From contig JAJZWA010000006.1 of the NCBI GenBank assembly GCA_021846965.1, positions 23,662-87,661 of the forward strand: a stretch of DNA of 64,000 bases, given 5' to 3'. The notes under the pieces were generated by a model, which saw only the letters and a list, made by a program, of their open reading frames with translations, searched no databases and was not told where the DNA came from. This document shows, one piece after another, positions 31,798-40,274 of the stretch. Source of the DNA: Pseudomonadota bacterium. Its GTDB lineage: Bacteria; Pseudomonadota; Gammaproteobacteria; Burkholderiales; Burkholderiaceae_C. Positions within the stretch are counted from its first letter, which is position 1; each line of letters begins with the position of its first letter. The position numbers and the translations under genes are program-made.

Positions 31798-32047
31798 GCT
31801 GCACCGGGCCTTGCTCGGCGCGGTACTGGCAGTACTCGCGGCGCTGGCCTGCCTGGGCACGCCGGCGCAGGCCCAGGTGCCCCGCGGCCGCCCCGGCGGC
31901 CCGCACTGGCAGCAGCGCGTGCAGCGCTGGGAGCGCCTGCCCCCGCAACGCCGGCAGGACATCCTGCGCGAGCAGCAGCGCTATCGCCGCCTGTCTCCGC
32001 AGCAACAGCAACGACTGTTCGAACAGTACCGGCGCCAGCGGCGCTGA
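31781..32047 (+). CDS. DUF3106-type small periplasmic protein
   Basis: 88 residues. A signal peptide (about 1-31: ALLGAVLAVLAALACLGTPAQAQ) predicts export. The mature part is nearly all Arg/Gln/Pro: WERLPPQRRQDILREQQRYR followed by RLSPQQQQRLFEQYRRQRR, two copies of a W/Y-x-x-LxPxQRxxxL helix motif characteristic of DUF3106 and reminiscent of the LTxxQ repeats of CpxP/Spy-type stress sensors. It is third in an overlapping trio after the sigma and DUF3619 genes, so a role in sensing or buffering an envelope signal is plausible but unproven. It is shorter than most DUF3106 members I know of. Confidence 0.7.
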   Translation: MAARPELHRALLGAVLAVLAALACLGTPAQAQVPRGRPGGPHWQQRVQRWERLPPQRRQDILREQQRYRRLSPQQQQRLFEQYRRQRR

Positions 32048-32060
32048 TCCCCGCGAGGCG

Positions 32061-32087
32061 CCCCCTGCGGGGGTGTCGAGGCACCCC
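32061..32087. terminator. Alternative GC hairpins between convergent genes
   Basis: CCCCC/GGGGG (32061-32073, 3-base loop) and GGGGTG/CACCCC (32070-32087, 6-base loop) share the same G-run and so exclude each other. They lie between the converging DUF3106 and lipoprotein genes, where a bidirectional terminator is expected. There is no T-run on either side, so any effect would be Rho-dependent or through RNA stability. Confidence 0.35.
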
Positions 32088-32095
32088 TCCCCCCG

Positions 32096-34237
32096 TCATT
32101 TCACGGCCAGGGAGACGGGATAGGAGCCGGCCGCCACGCTGGGCGTGGGCAGGGGACTGAGCCCGCCGCCGCTGCCGATGCTGTACTCGGAAATGGCCTG
32201 GTCGTCATAGTCCGCCGCATAGAGATAGCTCCCCGTAGGATCGATGACCATGCCCACGGGCTGGGCCAGGGTCGCGACCGCCGGGTAGCTCAGCGGGCTC
32301 AGCACCCCTGCGCCGCCGATCGCGAACTCCTGGATTTCGTTCGCGCCCCTGCAGGCGACGTACAGGCGGCGGCCCGTGGAATCGATGACGAGGGCCGTCG
32401 GGGTGCTCGCCGTGGCCACCGGCGACGAGGGCATGACACTGAGCGTCCCGCCGCTGCCGACCGCATAGGCGGTAATGTCCCCGCTGTGCTGATTGGCCGT
32501 GTAGACATAGCGGTCCGTCGGATCGACCTCGACATCCCCGGGAAGGATGCCGACTCCACCGACGCTGGCCGGCGTCATGAGACCGAGCAGGCCGCCGCTG
32601 CCGATGCTGAACTGGTACATGACGCTGTTCGTGCTGTCGGCCGAATACAGGTTGCCGCCCGTGGGCGAGATACCGATCACTTCGTCCACGCCGGAGGTGG
32701 TGAAGGCCGCGGGCGACATCGGAGTCAGTGTCCCGTTGCTGCCGATGGCGTACTGGGCGATGTCGGCGCTGCCGGTCCCCGAGGCATACAGGTAGCGTCC
32801 CTGCGGGTCGATGGAAAGGTAATCGGCATTGGTGACCGTGGTCACGGCCGACGGGCTCAGGGGCGTGAGGGTGCCGTTGCTGGTGATCGCGTACTGCGAG
32901 ATCGTGCTGCTCTGGGCATTGGTGACATAGGCATAGTAGGCGACAGGATCCGTGACGATGAAGGTGGGCTGGACCTGAGTGGGAACGCTCGCGGGGCTCA
33001 GGGGCGTGAGCTCGCCGCCGATGCCGATGCCGTACTCCAGCACCTGGTTGCCGTAGTAGTCCACCGCGTACAGGTGATCGATGGCCTGGCAGAGCACGCT
33101 GACGCCGCTCACATTGGCCTGGACCGCGGAGCCCGCGCCCGCCGTGACCGCGCAGGTCTGGGCCGAGGGCTGGGTTCCCACCGTGACCATGTAGGCGCTG
33201 CCGGCTGCCACCGGCGTGGAGAAGGTGAAGCTGCCGTTGCCCGTCAGGGTCAGCGGATCCCCCTCGTTGTTCACCAGCGTGAGCTGCTGGCCGCTGGCCA
33301 GCCCGCTGAGGGTCCCGCCCACCGTGTAGGTGGTGGCCGTGCAGGTGACGGTGCTGGTATCGGGCGTGGCCGAGGTCCCCGTGCCGGCGCTGACGGTGCA
33401 CACCTGTCCCGTCGGCTGGGTCTGCACCCGGATCGTGTACGAGGCGCCGCTGGCGACCTTGGAGCCAAAGCTGAAGGCCCCGTTACCCGTCAGGGTCAGC
33501 GCATCGCCCCCGTTGTCGCTCAGGGTCACCGAGCTGCCGCTGCTCAGGCCGCTGAGCGTGCCGCCCACGGTGTATCCGGGCAACTGGCACACCACCGCCA
33601 CATTGCTCACGTTGCTGGTGATCGCGTAGCCCACGCCCCGGTTGACGCTGCAGGGCTGCCCGTTGAGGGGCTGGCTGCTCACCGTGACCAGGTAGTTGGA
33701 GTCGGGCGCGAGCAGTTGCGCGAAGGTGAAGCTGCCATTGGCCCCGAGGGTCAGCGCCGGGCCCCCGTTGTCTTGCAGCGTGAGCTGCGCCCCGCTGGCC
33801 AGCCCGCTGAGGGTGCCTCCCACGGTGAATGCGCTGTTCTGGCACACCACGCTGATATTGCTCACGTCGGCGCTCAGCCCGCTTCCGCTGGCGTTGCTCA
33901 GGGTGCAGGTCTGCCCGACGGGCTGACTACCCACCGTGATCGAATAGGCTCCCCCCGCCGCGATGGGCGTGGCGAAGCTGAAGGCTCCGTTCGCCAGCAG
34001 CGCCAGCGAGTCCGCGCCGTTGTCCAGCAGGGTCACGGTCTGCCCCGTGGCCAGGCGACTGAGCGTGCCGCTGACGGTGTAGCTGGCCCCCGAGCTCGAG
34101 CCACTGCTGCTGGCTCCGCATCCACAGTTGCAGCCGCCCAGCGCAAGGCTCAGCGCAAGGGACAGCGCAAGGACGAGCCATCCAGGCCGCGGCGACAGCC
34201 AGCAGCCTCGCCGCGCGATCGAGACGAATTCCGCCAT
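32096..34237 (-). CDS. Repeat-containing lipoprotein with C-terminal lactonase-like beta-propeller
   Basis: 713 residues, function unknown. The N-terminal signal ends in the lipobox LGGC with lipidated Cys36, followed by a Cys/Gly/Ser-rich tether (37-51). Four tandem modules of about 84 residues (about 53-390) each run (Y/F)TVGGTLSGL-xxG-xxLTLxDNG-xxLTLxxNGxFxF, then two cysteines about 20 residues apart near the module end, predicting one disulfide each. The C-terminal half (about 395-713) is a beta-propeller of about 45-residue blades with YVYTANQHSGDITAYAVG, as in 6-phosphogluconolactonase-like and YVTN proteins. ATG 34237 has a GGGGGAG Shine-Dalgarno about 6 bases upstream. Likely a surface or periplasmic binding protein. 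Confidence 0.8.
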   Translation of the reverse strand: MAEFVSIARRGCWLSPRPGWLVLALSLALSLALGGCNCGCGASSSGSSSGASYTVSGTLSRLATGQTVTLLDNGADSLALLANGAFSFATPIAAGGAYSITVGSQPVGQTCTLSNASGSGLSADVSNISVVCQNSAFTVGGTLSGLASGAQLTLQDNGGPALTLGANGSFTFAQLLAPDSNYLVTVSSQPLNGQPCSVNRGVGYAITSNVSNVAVVCQLPGYTVGGTLSGLSSGSSVTLSDNGGDALTLTGNGAFSFGSKVASGASYTIRVQTQPTGQVCTVSAGTGTSATPDTSTVTCTATTYTVGGTLSGLASGQQLTLVNNEGDPLTLTGNGSFTFSTPVAAGSAYMVTVGTQPSAQTCAVTAGAGSAVQANVSGVSVLCQAIDHLYAVDYYGNQVLEYGIGIGGELTPLSPASVPTQVQPTFIVTDPVAYYAYVTNAQSSTISQYAITSNGTLTPLSPSAVTTVTNADYLSIDPQGRYLYASGTGSADIAQYAIGSNGTLTPMSPAAFTTSGVDEVIGISPTGGNLYSADSTNSVMYQFSIGSGGLLGLMTPASVGGVGILPGDVEVDPTDRYVYTANQHSGDITAYAVGSGGTLSVMPSSPVATASTPTALVIDSTGRRLYVACRGANEIQEFAIGGAGVLSPLSYPAVATLAQPVGMVIDPTGSYLYAADYDDQAISEYSIGSGGGLSPLPTPSVAAGSYPVSLAVK

Positions 34238-34300
34238 ATGCGCTCCCCCTGCAGGTCGCTCCCGACGCATCGCCCGGCGCGGCCCCACGCATCGGTGGGC

Positions 34301-34330
34301 CATTGCCCCGGATCGAATTCCGGGGCAATG
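34301..34330. repeat. Perfect 12-bp inverted repeat in the lipoprotein leader
   Basis: CATTGCCCCGGA (34301-34312) and TCCGGGGCAATG (34319-34330) are exact inverted copies separated by six bases. The element lies 64 bases upstream of the lipoprotein start on the minus strand and would form a strong hairpin in its 5' UTR if transcription starts in the AT-rich zone near 34365. No T-run follows on either strand, so it is not a standard terminator. Confidence 0.7.
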
Positions 34331-34372
34331 CGCGCTGCAGGCAATCGCAGGCTTTTGCGATATGGAGAGGCA

Positions 34373-34396
34373 ATATAGGGAAAATATTCCCGATAT
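34373..34396. promoter_or_regulatory. AT-rich palindrome beside a -10-like box (possible operator)
   Basis: ATAT-A-GGGAA-AATA-TTCCC-G-ATAT is a near-perfect palindrome. Reading the minus strand, TATATT (complement of 34372-34377) at its edge could serve as a -10 box for the lipoprotein gene, placing the GGGAA/TTCCC arms between -10 and -35, a usual repressor site. A second inverted pair, TTTTCCG/CGGAAAA, lies at 34407-34427 around a 7-base spacer. The local AT-richness stands out against the surrounding GC-rich DNA. Confidence 0.4.
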
Positions 34397-34483
34397 ATTC
34401 AGCTACTTTTCCGATAAAACCGGAAAATCACGACGGATTCATTCCAGCGCTTCGCGCCATGCCCATGCCGGACCCGCCGGCCG

Positions 34484-36751
34484 TCAGCGGGGGGTCCGCA
34501 CGCAGTCGATGCAATAGCGCTTGCGGCCGTCGCCGTCCTCTTCCTCCACCAGCCCGTGAATATCGGTGGCGAAACCCGGGAACTGGCGATTGAAATCGCG
34601 GGCGAACTGCAGATAACGCACGATCTTCGCATTGAAACGCTCGCCCGGAATCAGCAGCGGAATACCCGGCGGGTAAGGAGTCAGCAGGGCCGTGGTGATA
34701 CGCCCCTCGAGCTCGTCGATGGCCACGCGCTCGATGTCGCGGTGGGCCATGCGCGCATAGGCCTCGGTGGGAGTCATCGCCGGCTGCAGGCTCGACAGGT
34801 ACATCTCGGTGGTCAGGCGCGCCACGTCGTGTCCCTGGTAGGCGGTGTGGATGCGCTGGCACAGGTCGCGCAGGCCGACGCGCTCGTACATCGGATGCTG
34901 CGCGACGAACTCGGGCAGGATGCGCCACAGCGGCTGGTTGCGGTCGTAGTCGTCCTTGAACTGCTGCAGCGCGGTCAGCAGGGTGTTCCAGCGGCCCTTG
35001 GTGATGCCGATGGTGAACATGATGAAAAAGCTGTAGAGACCCGTCTTCTCGACGATCACCCCATGCTCGGCCAGGTACTTGGTGACCACCGCCGCCGGGA
35101 TGCCGGTGGCGGCGAAGTTGCCGTGCAGGTCCAGGCCCGGCGTGATCACCGTGGCCTTGATCGGATCGAGCATGTTGAAGCCCGGCGCCAGCTCGCCGAA
35201 GCCGTGCCAGTCGTGGCCGCTGCCCAGCACCCAGTCCTCGCGCGCACCGATGCCCTCGGGCGCCAGTTCCTCCTCGGGGCCCCACACGCGGAACCACCAG
35301 TCGTGCCCGAACTCCTCGGCCACCTTGCGCATCGCGCGGCGGAAATTCAGCGCCTCGACGATGCTTTCCTCCACCAGCGCGGTGCCGCCGGGCGGCTCCA
35401 TCATCGCCGCGGCCACGTCGCAGGAGGCGATGATGGCGTATTGCGGAGAGGTCGAGGAATGCATCAGGTAGGCCTCGTTGAAACGCGGCCGGTCCAGGCT
35501 GCGGGTCTGCGAGTCCTGCACCAGGATCTGCGAGGCCTGGCTCAGGCCGGCCAGCAGCTTGTGGGTGGATTGGGTGGAGAACACCATCGACTCGCGCGTG
35601 CGCGGCCTGCCCTCCCCGATCGCGTGCATGCCGGCATAGAAGGGATGGAAGGTGGCGTGCGGCAGCCAGGCCTCGTCGAAATGCAGGGTGTCGATGTAGC
35701 CGTCGAGCATCTGCTTGATGGTGTCGACGTTGTACAGCACGCCGTCGTAGGTCGACTGCGTGATGGTGAGCACCCGCGGCTTGACCTTGCCGGCCAGGTG
35801 CGCGGTCAAGGGGTTGGAGGCGATCTTGCGCTCGATGTTCTCGCGCTGGAACTCCTCGCGCGCGATGGGCCCGATGATGCCGTAGTGGTTGCGCGTGGGC
35901 GTGAGGAACACGGGCAGCGCGCCGGTCATGATGATCGCGTGCAGCACGCTCTTGTGGCAATTGCGGTCCACCACCACCACGTCGCCGGGCGCCACCGTGG
36001 AGTGCCACACCATCTTGTTGGAGGTGGACGTGCCGTTGGTGACGAAGAACAGGTGGTCGGCGTGGAAGATGCGCGCGGCATTGCGCTCGGACGCGGCCAC
36101 GGGGCCGGTATGGTCGAGCAGCTGGCCGAGCTCGTCGACCGCGTTGCACACATCGGCGCGCAGCAGGTTCTCGCCGAAGAACTGGTGGAACATCTGCCCC
36201 ACGGGGCTTTTCAGGAACGCCACGCCTCCGGAGTGTCCGGGGCAGTGCCACGAGTAGGAACCGTCGGCCGCGTAGCCCACCAGCGCGCGGAAGAAGGGAG
36301 GCGCCAGCGAGTCCAGGTAGGACTTGGCCTCGCGGATGATGTGACGGGCGACGAACTCCGGCGTGTCCTCGAACATGTGGATGAAGCCGTGGAGTTCGCG
36401 CAGGATGTCGTTGGGGATGTGCCGCGAGGTTCGGGTCTCGCCGTACAGGTAGATGGGGATCTCGGCATTGCGGAACCGGATCTCGCCGATGAACTGGCGC
36501 AGGGTCTTGATCACCGGCGCTTCCTCGCCCGGCTCCACCGAGGCGAATTCCTCGTCGTCGATGGACAGGATGAAGGCGCTGGCGCGCGACTGCTGCTGCG
36601 CGAAACTGGCCAGATCGCCGAAACTGGTCACCCCCAGCACTTCGCTGCCCTCGGCCTCGATGGCAGCGGCCAGCGCGCGAATGCCCAGCCCGGAGTTGTT
36701 CTCGGAACGAAAGTCCTCGTCGATGATGACGATCGGAAAGCAAAAGCGCAT
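34484..36751 (-). CDS. Orn/Lys/Arg decarboxylase, biodegradative (class III) type
   Basis: 755-residue PLP-dependent decarboxylase with three regions: an N-terminal receiver-like wing domain (1-130, beginning FPIVIIDEDFRSEN), the PLP fold-type I core with WHCPGHSGG, the catalytic lysine in STHKLLAGLSQ (about 398), HFDEAWLPHA, and a C-terminal domain with EKTGLYSFFIMFTIGITKG. It decarboxylates a basic amino acid, consuming a proton, in acid resistance or polyamine formation. Length suits AdiA (756) or SpeF-type enzymes; the specific substrate cannot be fixed by eye. ATG 36751 precedes the wing directly. No antiporter gene is adjacent, unlike adiAC, cadBA or speF-potE operons, which argues against a dedicated acid-resistance pair here. 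Confidence 0.88.
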   Translation of the reverse strand: MRFCFPIVIIDEDFRSENNSGLGIRALAAAIEAEGSEVLGVTSFGDLASFAQQQSRASAFILSIDDEEFASVEPGEEAPVIKTLRQFIGEIRFRNAEIPIYLYGETRTSRHIPNDILRELHGFIHMFEDTPEFVARHIIREAKSYLDSLAPPFFRALVGYAADGSYSWHCPGHSGGVAFLKSPVGQMFHQFFGENLLRADVCNAVDELGQLLDHTGPVAASERNAARIFHADHLFFVTNGTSTSNKMVWHSTVAPGDVVVVDRNCHKSVLHAIIMTGALPVFLTPTRNHYGIIGPIAREEFQRENIERKIASNPLTAHLAGKVKPRVLTITQSTYDGVLYNVDTIKQMLDGYIDTLHFDEAWLPHATFHPFYAGMHAIGEGRPRTRESMVFSTQSTHKLLAGLSQASQILVQDSQTRSLDRPRFNEAYLMHSSTSPQYAIIASCDVAAAMMEPPGGTALVEESIVEALNFRRAMRKVAEEFGHDWWFRVWGPEEELAPEGIGAREDWVLGSGHDWHGFGELAPGFNMLDPIKATVITPGLDLHGNFAATGIPAAVVTKYLAEHGVIVEKTGLYSFFIMFTIGITKGRWNTLLTALQQFKDDYDRNQPLWRILPEFVAQHPMYERVGLRDLCQRIHTAYQGHDVARLTTEMYLSSLQPAMTPTEAYARMAHRDIERVAIDELEGRITTALLTPYPPGIPLLIPGERFNAKIVRYLQFARDFNRQFPGFATDIHGLVEEEDGDGRKRYCIDCVRTPR

Positions 36752-36900
36752 GGTGGAGCCGTGCCGTTGCGGGGGCCCGCCACCGGGCCTGCGCGCGCAA
36801 GTGTAGAGCAGGCCCGTGGGGTTGGCGCGCGCGGCCCCGCCGCGTCGGCGCCGCCTTGTCTATGATGACGTCGTCGCAGCTACCCGTTTCGCCCCACGCC

Positions 36901-37347
36901 ATGCCGAGCACCCCGCTGCAATGGTGGATCGCCGCCGCCGTGCTGGTCGCCCTGGAACTGGGCAGCGGCAGCTTTTACCTGTTGATGCTGGCGGTGGGCG
37001 CCGCCGCCGCCGCGCTGGCGGCCCACCTGGGCCTGGGGCCGGCCCTGCAATGGAGCGTGGCCGCGCTGGTGGGCATCGGGGCCGTGGCCCTGCTGTACCT
37101 GATGCGCCGGCGAGCGCCGCGGCGCTCCACCCAGTCCAACCGCGACATCAACCTGGACATCGGCTCGGTGGTGGAAGTCCGGCTCTGGGACGATTCCGGC
37201 AATGCGCGCGTGCGCTGGCGCGGCACCGAATGGCAGGCGCGCCTGGGGCGCGGCCGGGCCCTTCCCGGGCGCTTTCGCATCGCGGCCGTGGACGCCAACA
37301 CCCTGGTGCTGGATGCGCTGGACCAGGCCCCCTCCCACCCCTCCTGA
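36901..37347 (+). CDS. NfeD-like membrane protein (short form)
   Basis: 148 residues: hydrophobic segments at about 7-22, 26-44 and 48-66, then a C-terminal NfeD OB-fold domain (about 85-148) with GSVVEVRLWDDSGNARVRWRG and a late ANTLVLDA strand. Such proteins are partners of SPFH/stomatin proteins and may tune membrane microdomains or proteolysis. The ATG at 36901 places the first helix at the start, as in homologues. It is followed after 15 bases by the SPFH gene, the classic NfeD-paraslipin operon. Confidence 0.85.
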   Translation: MPSTPLQWWIAAAVLVALELGSGSFYLLMLAVGAAAAALAAHLGLGPALQWSVAALVGIGAVALLYLMRRRAPRRSTQSNRDINLDIGSVVEVRLWDDSGNARVRWRGTEWQARLGRGRALPGRFRIAAVDANTLVLDALDQAPSHPS

Positions 37348-37362
37348 ATCCGGAGCCCCGTC

Positions 37363-38295
37363 ATGGAATTCGCCGTCATCCTCGTGGTCATCGCCGTGCT
37401 GGTGGCATCCCGCGCCATCAAGGTGGTCCCCCAGCAGCATGCCTGGGTGGTGGAGCGCCTGGGCAAGTTCGACCGCACGCTGCCCCCCGGGCTGAGCCTG
37501 ATCGTGCCCTTCGTCGAGCGCGTGGCCTACCGCCACATGCTCAAGGAGGTGCCGATGGACATCGCCAGCCAGGTGTGCATCACCCGCGACAACACCCAGC
37601 TCACGGTCGATGGCATCCTGTACTTCCAGGTCACCGACCCGATGCGTGCCAGCTACGGTTCCTCGAACTACGTGCTGGCCATCTCGCAGCTGGCGCAGAC
37701 CACGCTGCGCTCGGTGATCGGCCGCCTGGAGCTCGACAAGACCTTCGAGGAGCGCGATTTCATCAACCACAGCGTGGTGTCGGCGCTGGACGAAGCTGCG
37801 GCCAACTGGGGCGTGAAGGTGCTGCGCTACGAGATCAAGGATCTGACCCCGCCGGCCGAGATCCTGCACGCCATGCAGCGCCAGATCACCGCCGAGCGCG
37901 AGAAGCGCGCGGTCATCGCCACCTCCGAGGGCACGCGCCAGCAGCAGATCAACCAGGCGGAGGGTGAGCGCCAGGCCGCCATCGAGCGTTCCGAGGGCGA
38001 ACGCCAGGCGGCGATCAACCGGGCGCAGGGCGAGGCGGCGGCCATCGAGGCGGTGGCCGCCGCCACCGCCCACGCCATCGAACTCGTGGCCCAGGCCATC
38101 GGCAAACCCGGCGGCAGCGACGCGGTGCAGCTCAAGGTCGCGCAACAGGCGCTCGATGCCTACGGCCGCCTGGCCAAGTCCAGCACCACGCTGGTGGTCC
38201 CGGGGGACATGAGCCAGGCCGCCGGCCTGATCGCCTCCGCGATGGCGGTCTGGAAGACCGGCGCCGACAGCCTCGAGCAGCGCGGCGCGCGCTGA
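37363..38295 (+). CDS. SPFH/band-7 protein, paraslipin (QmcA-like)
   Basis: 310-residue membrane-anchored scaffold: a short N-terminal hydrophobic segment (1-17), the SPFH domain (about 20-190, with VVPQQHAWVVERLGKF, LTVDGILYFQVTDP and SALDEAAANWGVKVLRYEIKDL), then an Ala/Glu/Gln-rich coiled coil (about 195-240) with EGERQAAIERSEGERQAA repeats and a C-terminal paraslipin segment. It oligomerises in the inner membrane and works with the adjacent NfeD partner. Length and order match E. coli QmcA (305). Confidence 0.93.
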   Translation: MEFAVILVVIAVLVASRAIKVVPQQHAWVVERLGKFDRTLPPGLSLIVPFVERVAYRHMLKEVPMDIASQVCITRDNTQLTVDGILYFQVTDPMRASYGSSNYVLAISQLAQTTLRSVIGRLELDKTFEERDFINHSVVSALDEAAANWGVKVLRYEIKDLTPPAEILHAMQRQITAEREKRAVIATSEGTRQQQINQAEGERQAAIERSEGERQAAINRAQGEAAAIEAVAAATAHAIELVAQAIGKPGGSDAVQLKVAQQALDAYGRLAKSSTTLVVPGDMSQAAGLIASAMAVWKTGADSLEQRGAR

Positions 38296-38307
38296 ACGCG
38301 AAACGCC

Positions 38308-38323
38308 GGGCGCGTCTGCGCCC
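38308..38323 (+). terminator. GC hairpin after the SPFH gene
   Basis: GGGCGC/GCGCCC with a 4-base loop begins 13 bases after the stop codon. No T-run follows, so termination strength is doubtful. The remaining gap to the next gene shows only the AGGAGG Shine-Dalgarno at its end. Confidence 0.3.
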
Positions 38324-38454
38324 CTGCCGCCCCGGTCGCGACAGGGGCTTGGTGGCGACTCCTGCAGGCGGGCTTCCAGGCATGTTCAGATGCGGGCACC
38401 GCGGCGCAATGTCGCGTCGCGCTCGATGCGTCTCGTACGCAGGAGGAACCCGCC

Positions 38455-39615
38455 ATGCCCCCATCCACGTTCCGCGCGCTGTGCGCGCTTGCCACCGCGG
38501 GCGCCCTGTCGGCACTGGCCACGCCAACGGCGCGTGCCGTCTGCGCGGTGCACGCGCTGCATGCCTTCGCCGCCGACGGTGTCGACGGCACCCGCCCGGG
38601 CGACGGGCTGCTGCTCGGCGGCAACGGACATCTGATAGGCGTGACCACGGGCGGCGGCGCCTTCGGGCATGGCACGGTGTTCGATCTGTCCCCTGGTGGC
38701 AGCGAGACCATCCTGCACGACTTCCATGACGGCCCCGCCGATGGCGCCGGCCCCACGACACCGCCAGCCATCGCTGCGGACGGCAGCCTGTACGGCACCA
38801 CCTATTTCGGAGGCGCCCACGGCCATGGTGCCGTCTATCGCCTGCAGCTTACGGGCGCGTTCAGCCTGGTGCACTCCTTCTCCGCCGACGACGGAGCGAG
38901 CCCAGACTCTCCGTTACTGGCCGCGCGCGACGGCGCCCTGTACGGGACCACGCTGCGCGGAGGAAGCCATGACCAGGGGGTGCTGTACCGCATCACGATG
39001 TCGGGCGCCTTCGAACTGCTGCACGCCTTCGGCGCCGCCGGGGACCTGCGACATCCCGCGGGGCCGCTGGTGCAGGCCCGCGACGGCACCATCTACGGGG
39101 CCGGTATCGACGGCGGCAGCGAGGGGGCCGGAGGCGTGTTCGCCTGCTCCCCGCCGGGCCAGGGATCACGCGTGCTGGTCTCGCTGCGGGCGCAGACCGA
39201 TTGCGGCATGCCGATGAGCGGGGTCATGCAGACACGCGACGGCTCGCTGGTCGGCACCGGTTACGTCGGCGGGCCCCTCAACGCGGGATGCGTATTCGCA
39301 GTCCGGCCGAAGGGCGGCCTGCGGGTGCTGCACCACTTCACCGGCGGCGACGACGGGGCGCAGCCGGCCTCCCTGCCCCTTCCGGCCCCGCAGGGGCGGC
39401 TGCTGCTCACCAGCAGCCTGGGCTCCACCCATGGCCAGGGCGCCCTCCTGGCGCTGGACGTCGGCGACGGCGTCGCCACGCTGCTGCACGCCTTCGGCCC
39501 CGACGATGTCTCGATGCCGTCGGGCGGGCTGGTGCAGGGGCGTGACGGAAAGATCTACGGCACCGCACCCGAAGGCGGCGCGCACGGCCAGGGAGGGGTG
39601 TTCGAAGCCTGCTGA
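38455..39615 (+). CDS. Secreted GloVer-repeat protein
   Basis: 386 residues with an N-terminal signal peptide (about 1-28, ending ATPTARA). The mature protein is built from about seven repeats of roughly 45-50 residues, each with a LYGTTYxGGAHGxGAVYRL-like strand and an xLLHxFxxxDG turn, the TIGR03803 'GloVer' repeat often found in surface beta-propellers. Function is unknown; a catalytic site is not evident. A near-consensus AGGAGG Shine-Dalgarno lies 7-8 bases before ATG 38455, suggesting strong translation. It ends nine bases from the convergent marC stop. Confidence 0.8.
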   Translation: MPPSTFRALCALATAGALSALATPTARAVCAVHALHAFAADGVDGTRPGDGLLLGGNGHLIGVTTGGGAFGHGTVFDLSPGGSETILHDFHDGPADGAGPTTPPAIAADGSLYGTTYFGGAHGHGAVYRLQLTGAFSLVHSFSADDGASPDSPLLAARDGALYGTTLRGGSHDQGVLYRITMSGAFELLHAFGAAGDLRHPAGPLVQARDGTIYGAGIDGGSEGAGGVFACSPPGQGSRVLVSLRAQTDCGMPMSGVMQTRDGSLVGTGYVGGPLNAGCVFAVRPKGGLRVLHHFTGGDDGAQPASLPLPAPQGRLLLTSSLGSTHGQGALLALDVGDGVATLLHAFGPDDVSMPSGGLVQGRDGKIYGTAPEGGAHGQGGVFEAC

Positions 39616-39623
39616 GCGGCCGA

Positions 39624-40226
39624 TCAGTGCAGGAGAAAATAGCTGCGCAGGCCCTCGAGCAGCATGTTCACCGCGATGGCCGAGACGATCAGGCCCATGA
39701 GTTTCTCGGCCGCGCGCATCACCGCATCGCCCAGGCGCTGGAAGATCTGCTCGGACAACAGCAGCAGGCCGGTGGTGATGGCCATCGCCGCGGTGAGCGC
39801 GCCCACGCGCAGCGCCACGGCTCCGGGGTTCGCGGAACTGAGCAACAACACCGCGGCCAGCGCCGACGGGCCCGCCAGCAGCGGAACGGCCAGCGGAAAG
39901 ATCAGCGGCTCGCGTTGCTCGCCCTGGCCGAACATGGTCTCGGAGCCGGAGAAGATCATCTTGATGGCCACCAGCAGCAGGATCACCCCGCCGGCCACTT
40001 CCAGCGAGGCCTGGCGCAAGCCCAGGAGTGCCAGGAAACCGCGCCCTCCGGCCATGAAGGCCAGCAGGACCAGATAGGCGATCAGGCTCTCGCGCAGCGT
40101 GACCCAGGCGCGCCGTCGCGACGGCAACTCGCGCATCACGGCCAGGAACACCGGCATGTTGCCGAAGGGGTCCAGGATCAGCAGCAGCAGGATCAGCGTG
40201 GACCAGAAGTCGGGGCTGGGCAGCAT
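39624..40226 (-). CDS. MarC family integral membrane protein
   Basis: 200 residues with six predicted membrane helices. It begins MLPSPDFWSTLILLLLILDPFGNMPVF, the conserved LxLxxDPFGNxP entry helix of MarC/YhgN/YchE proteins, and the second half has a matching FPLAVPLLAGPSALAAVLLLS repeat. The family's transport role is unresolved; the old link to multiple antibiotic resistance was withdrawn. It follows xerD by 48 bases on the same strand. Confidence 0.9.
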   Translation of the reverse strand: MLPSPDFWSTLILLLLILDPFGNMPVFLAVMRELPSRRRAWVTLRESLIAYLVLLAFMAGGRGFLALLGLRQASLEVAGGVILLLVAIKMIFSGSETMFGQGEQREPLIFPLAVPLLAGPSALAAVLLLSSANPGAVALRVGALTAAMAITTGLLLLSEQIFQRLGDAVMRAAEKLMGLIVSAIAVNMLLEGLRSYFLLH

Positions 40227-40274
40227 CGTGGCCTCGGGTACGGGGATCGGAAGCGAAGCCGGCCCGCGACGGGC

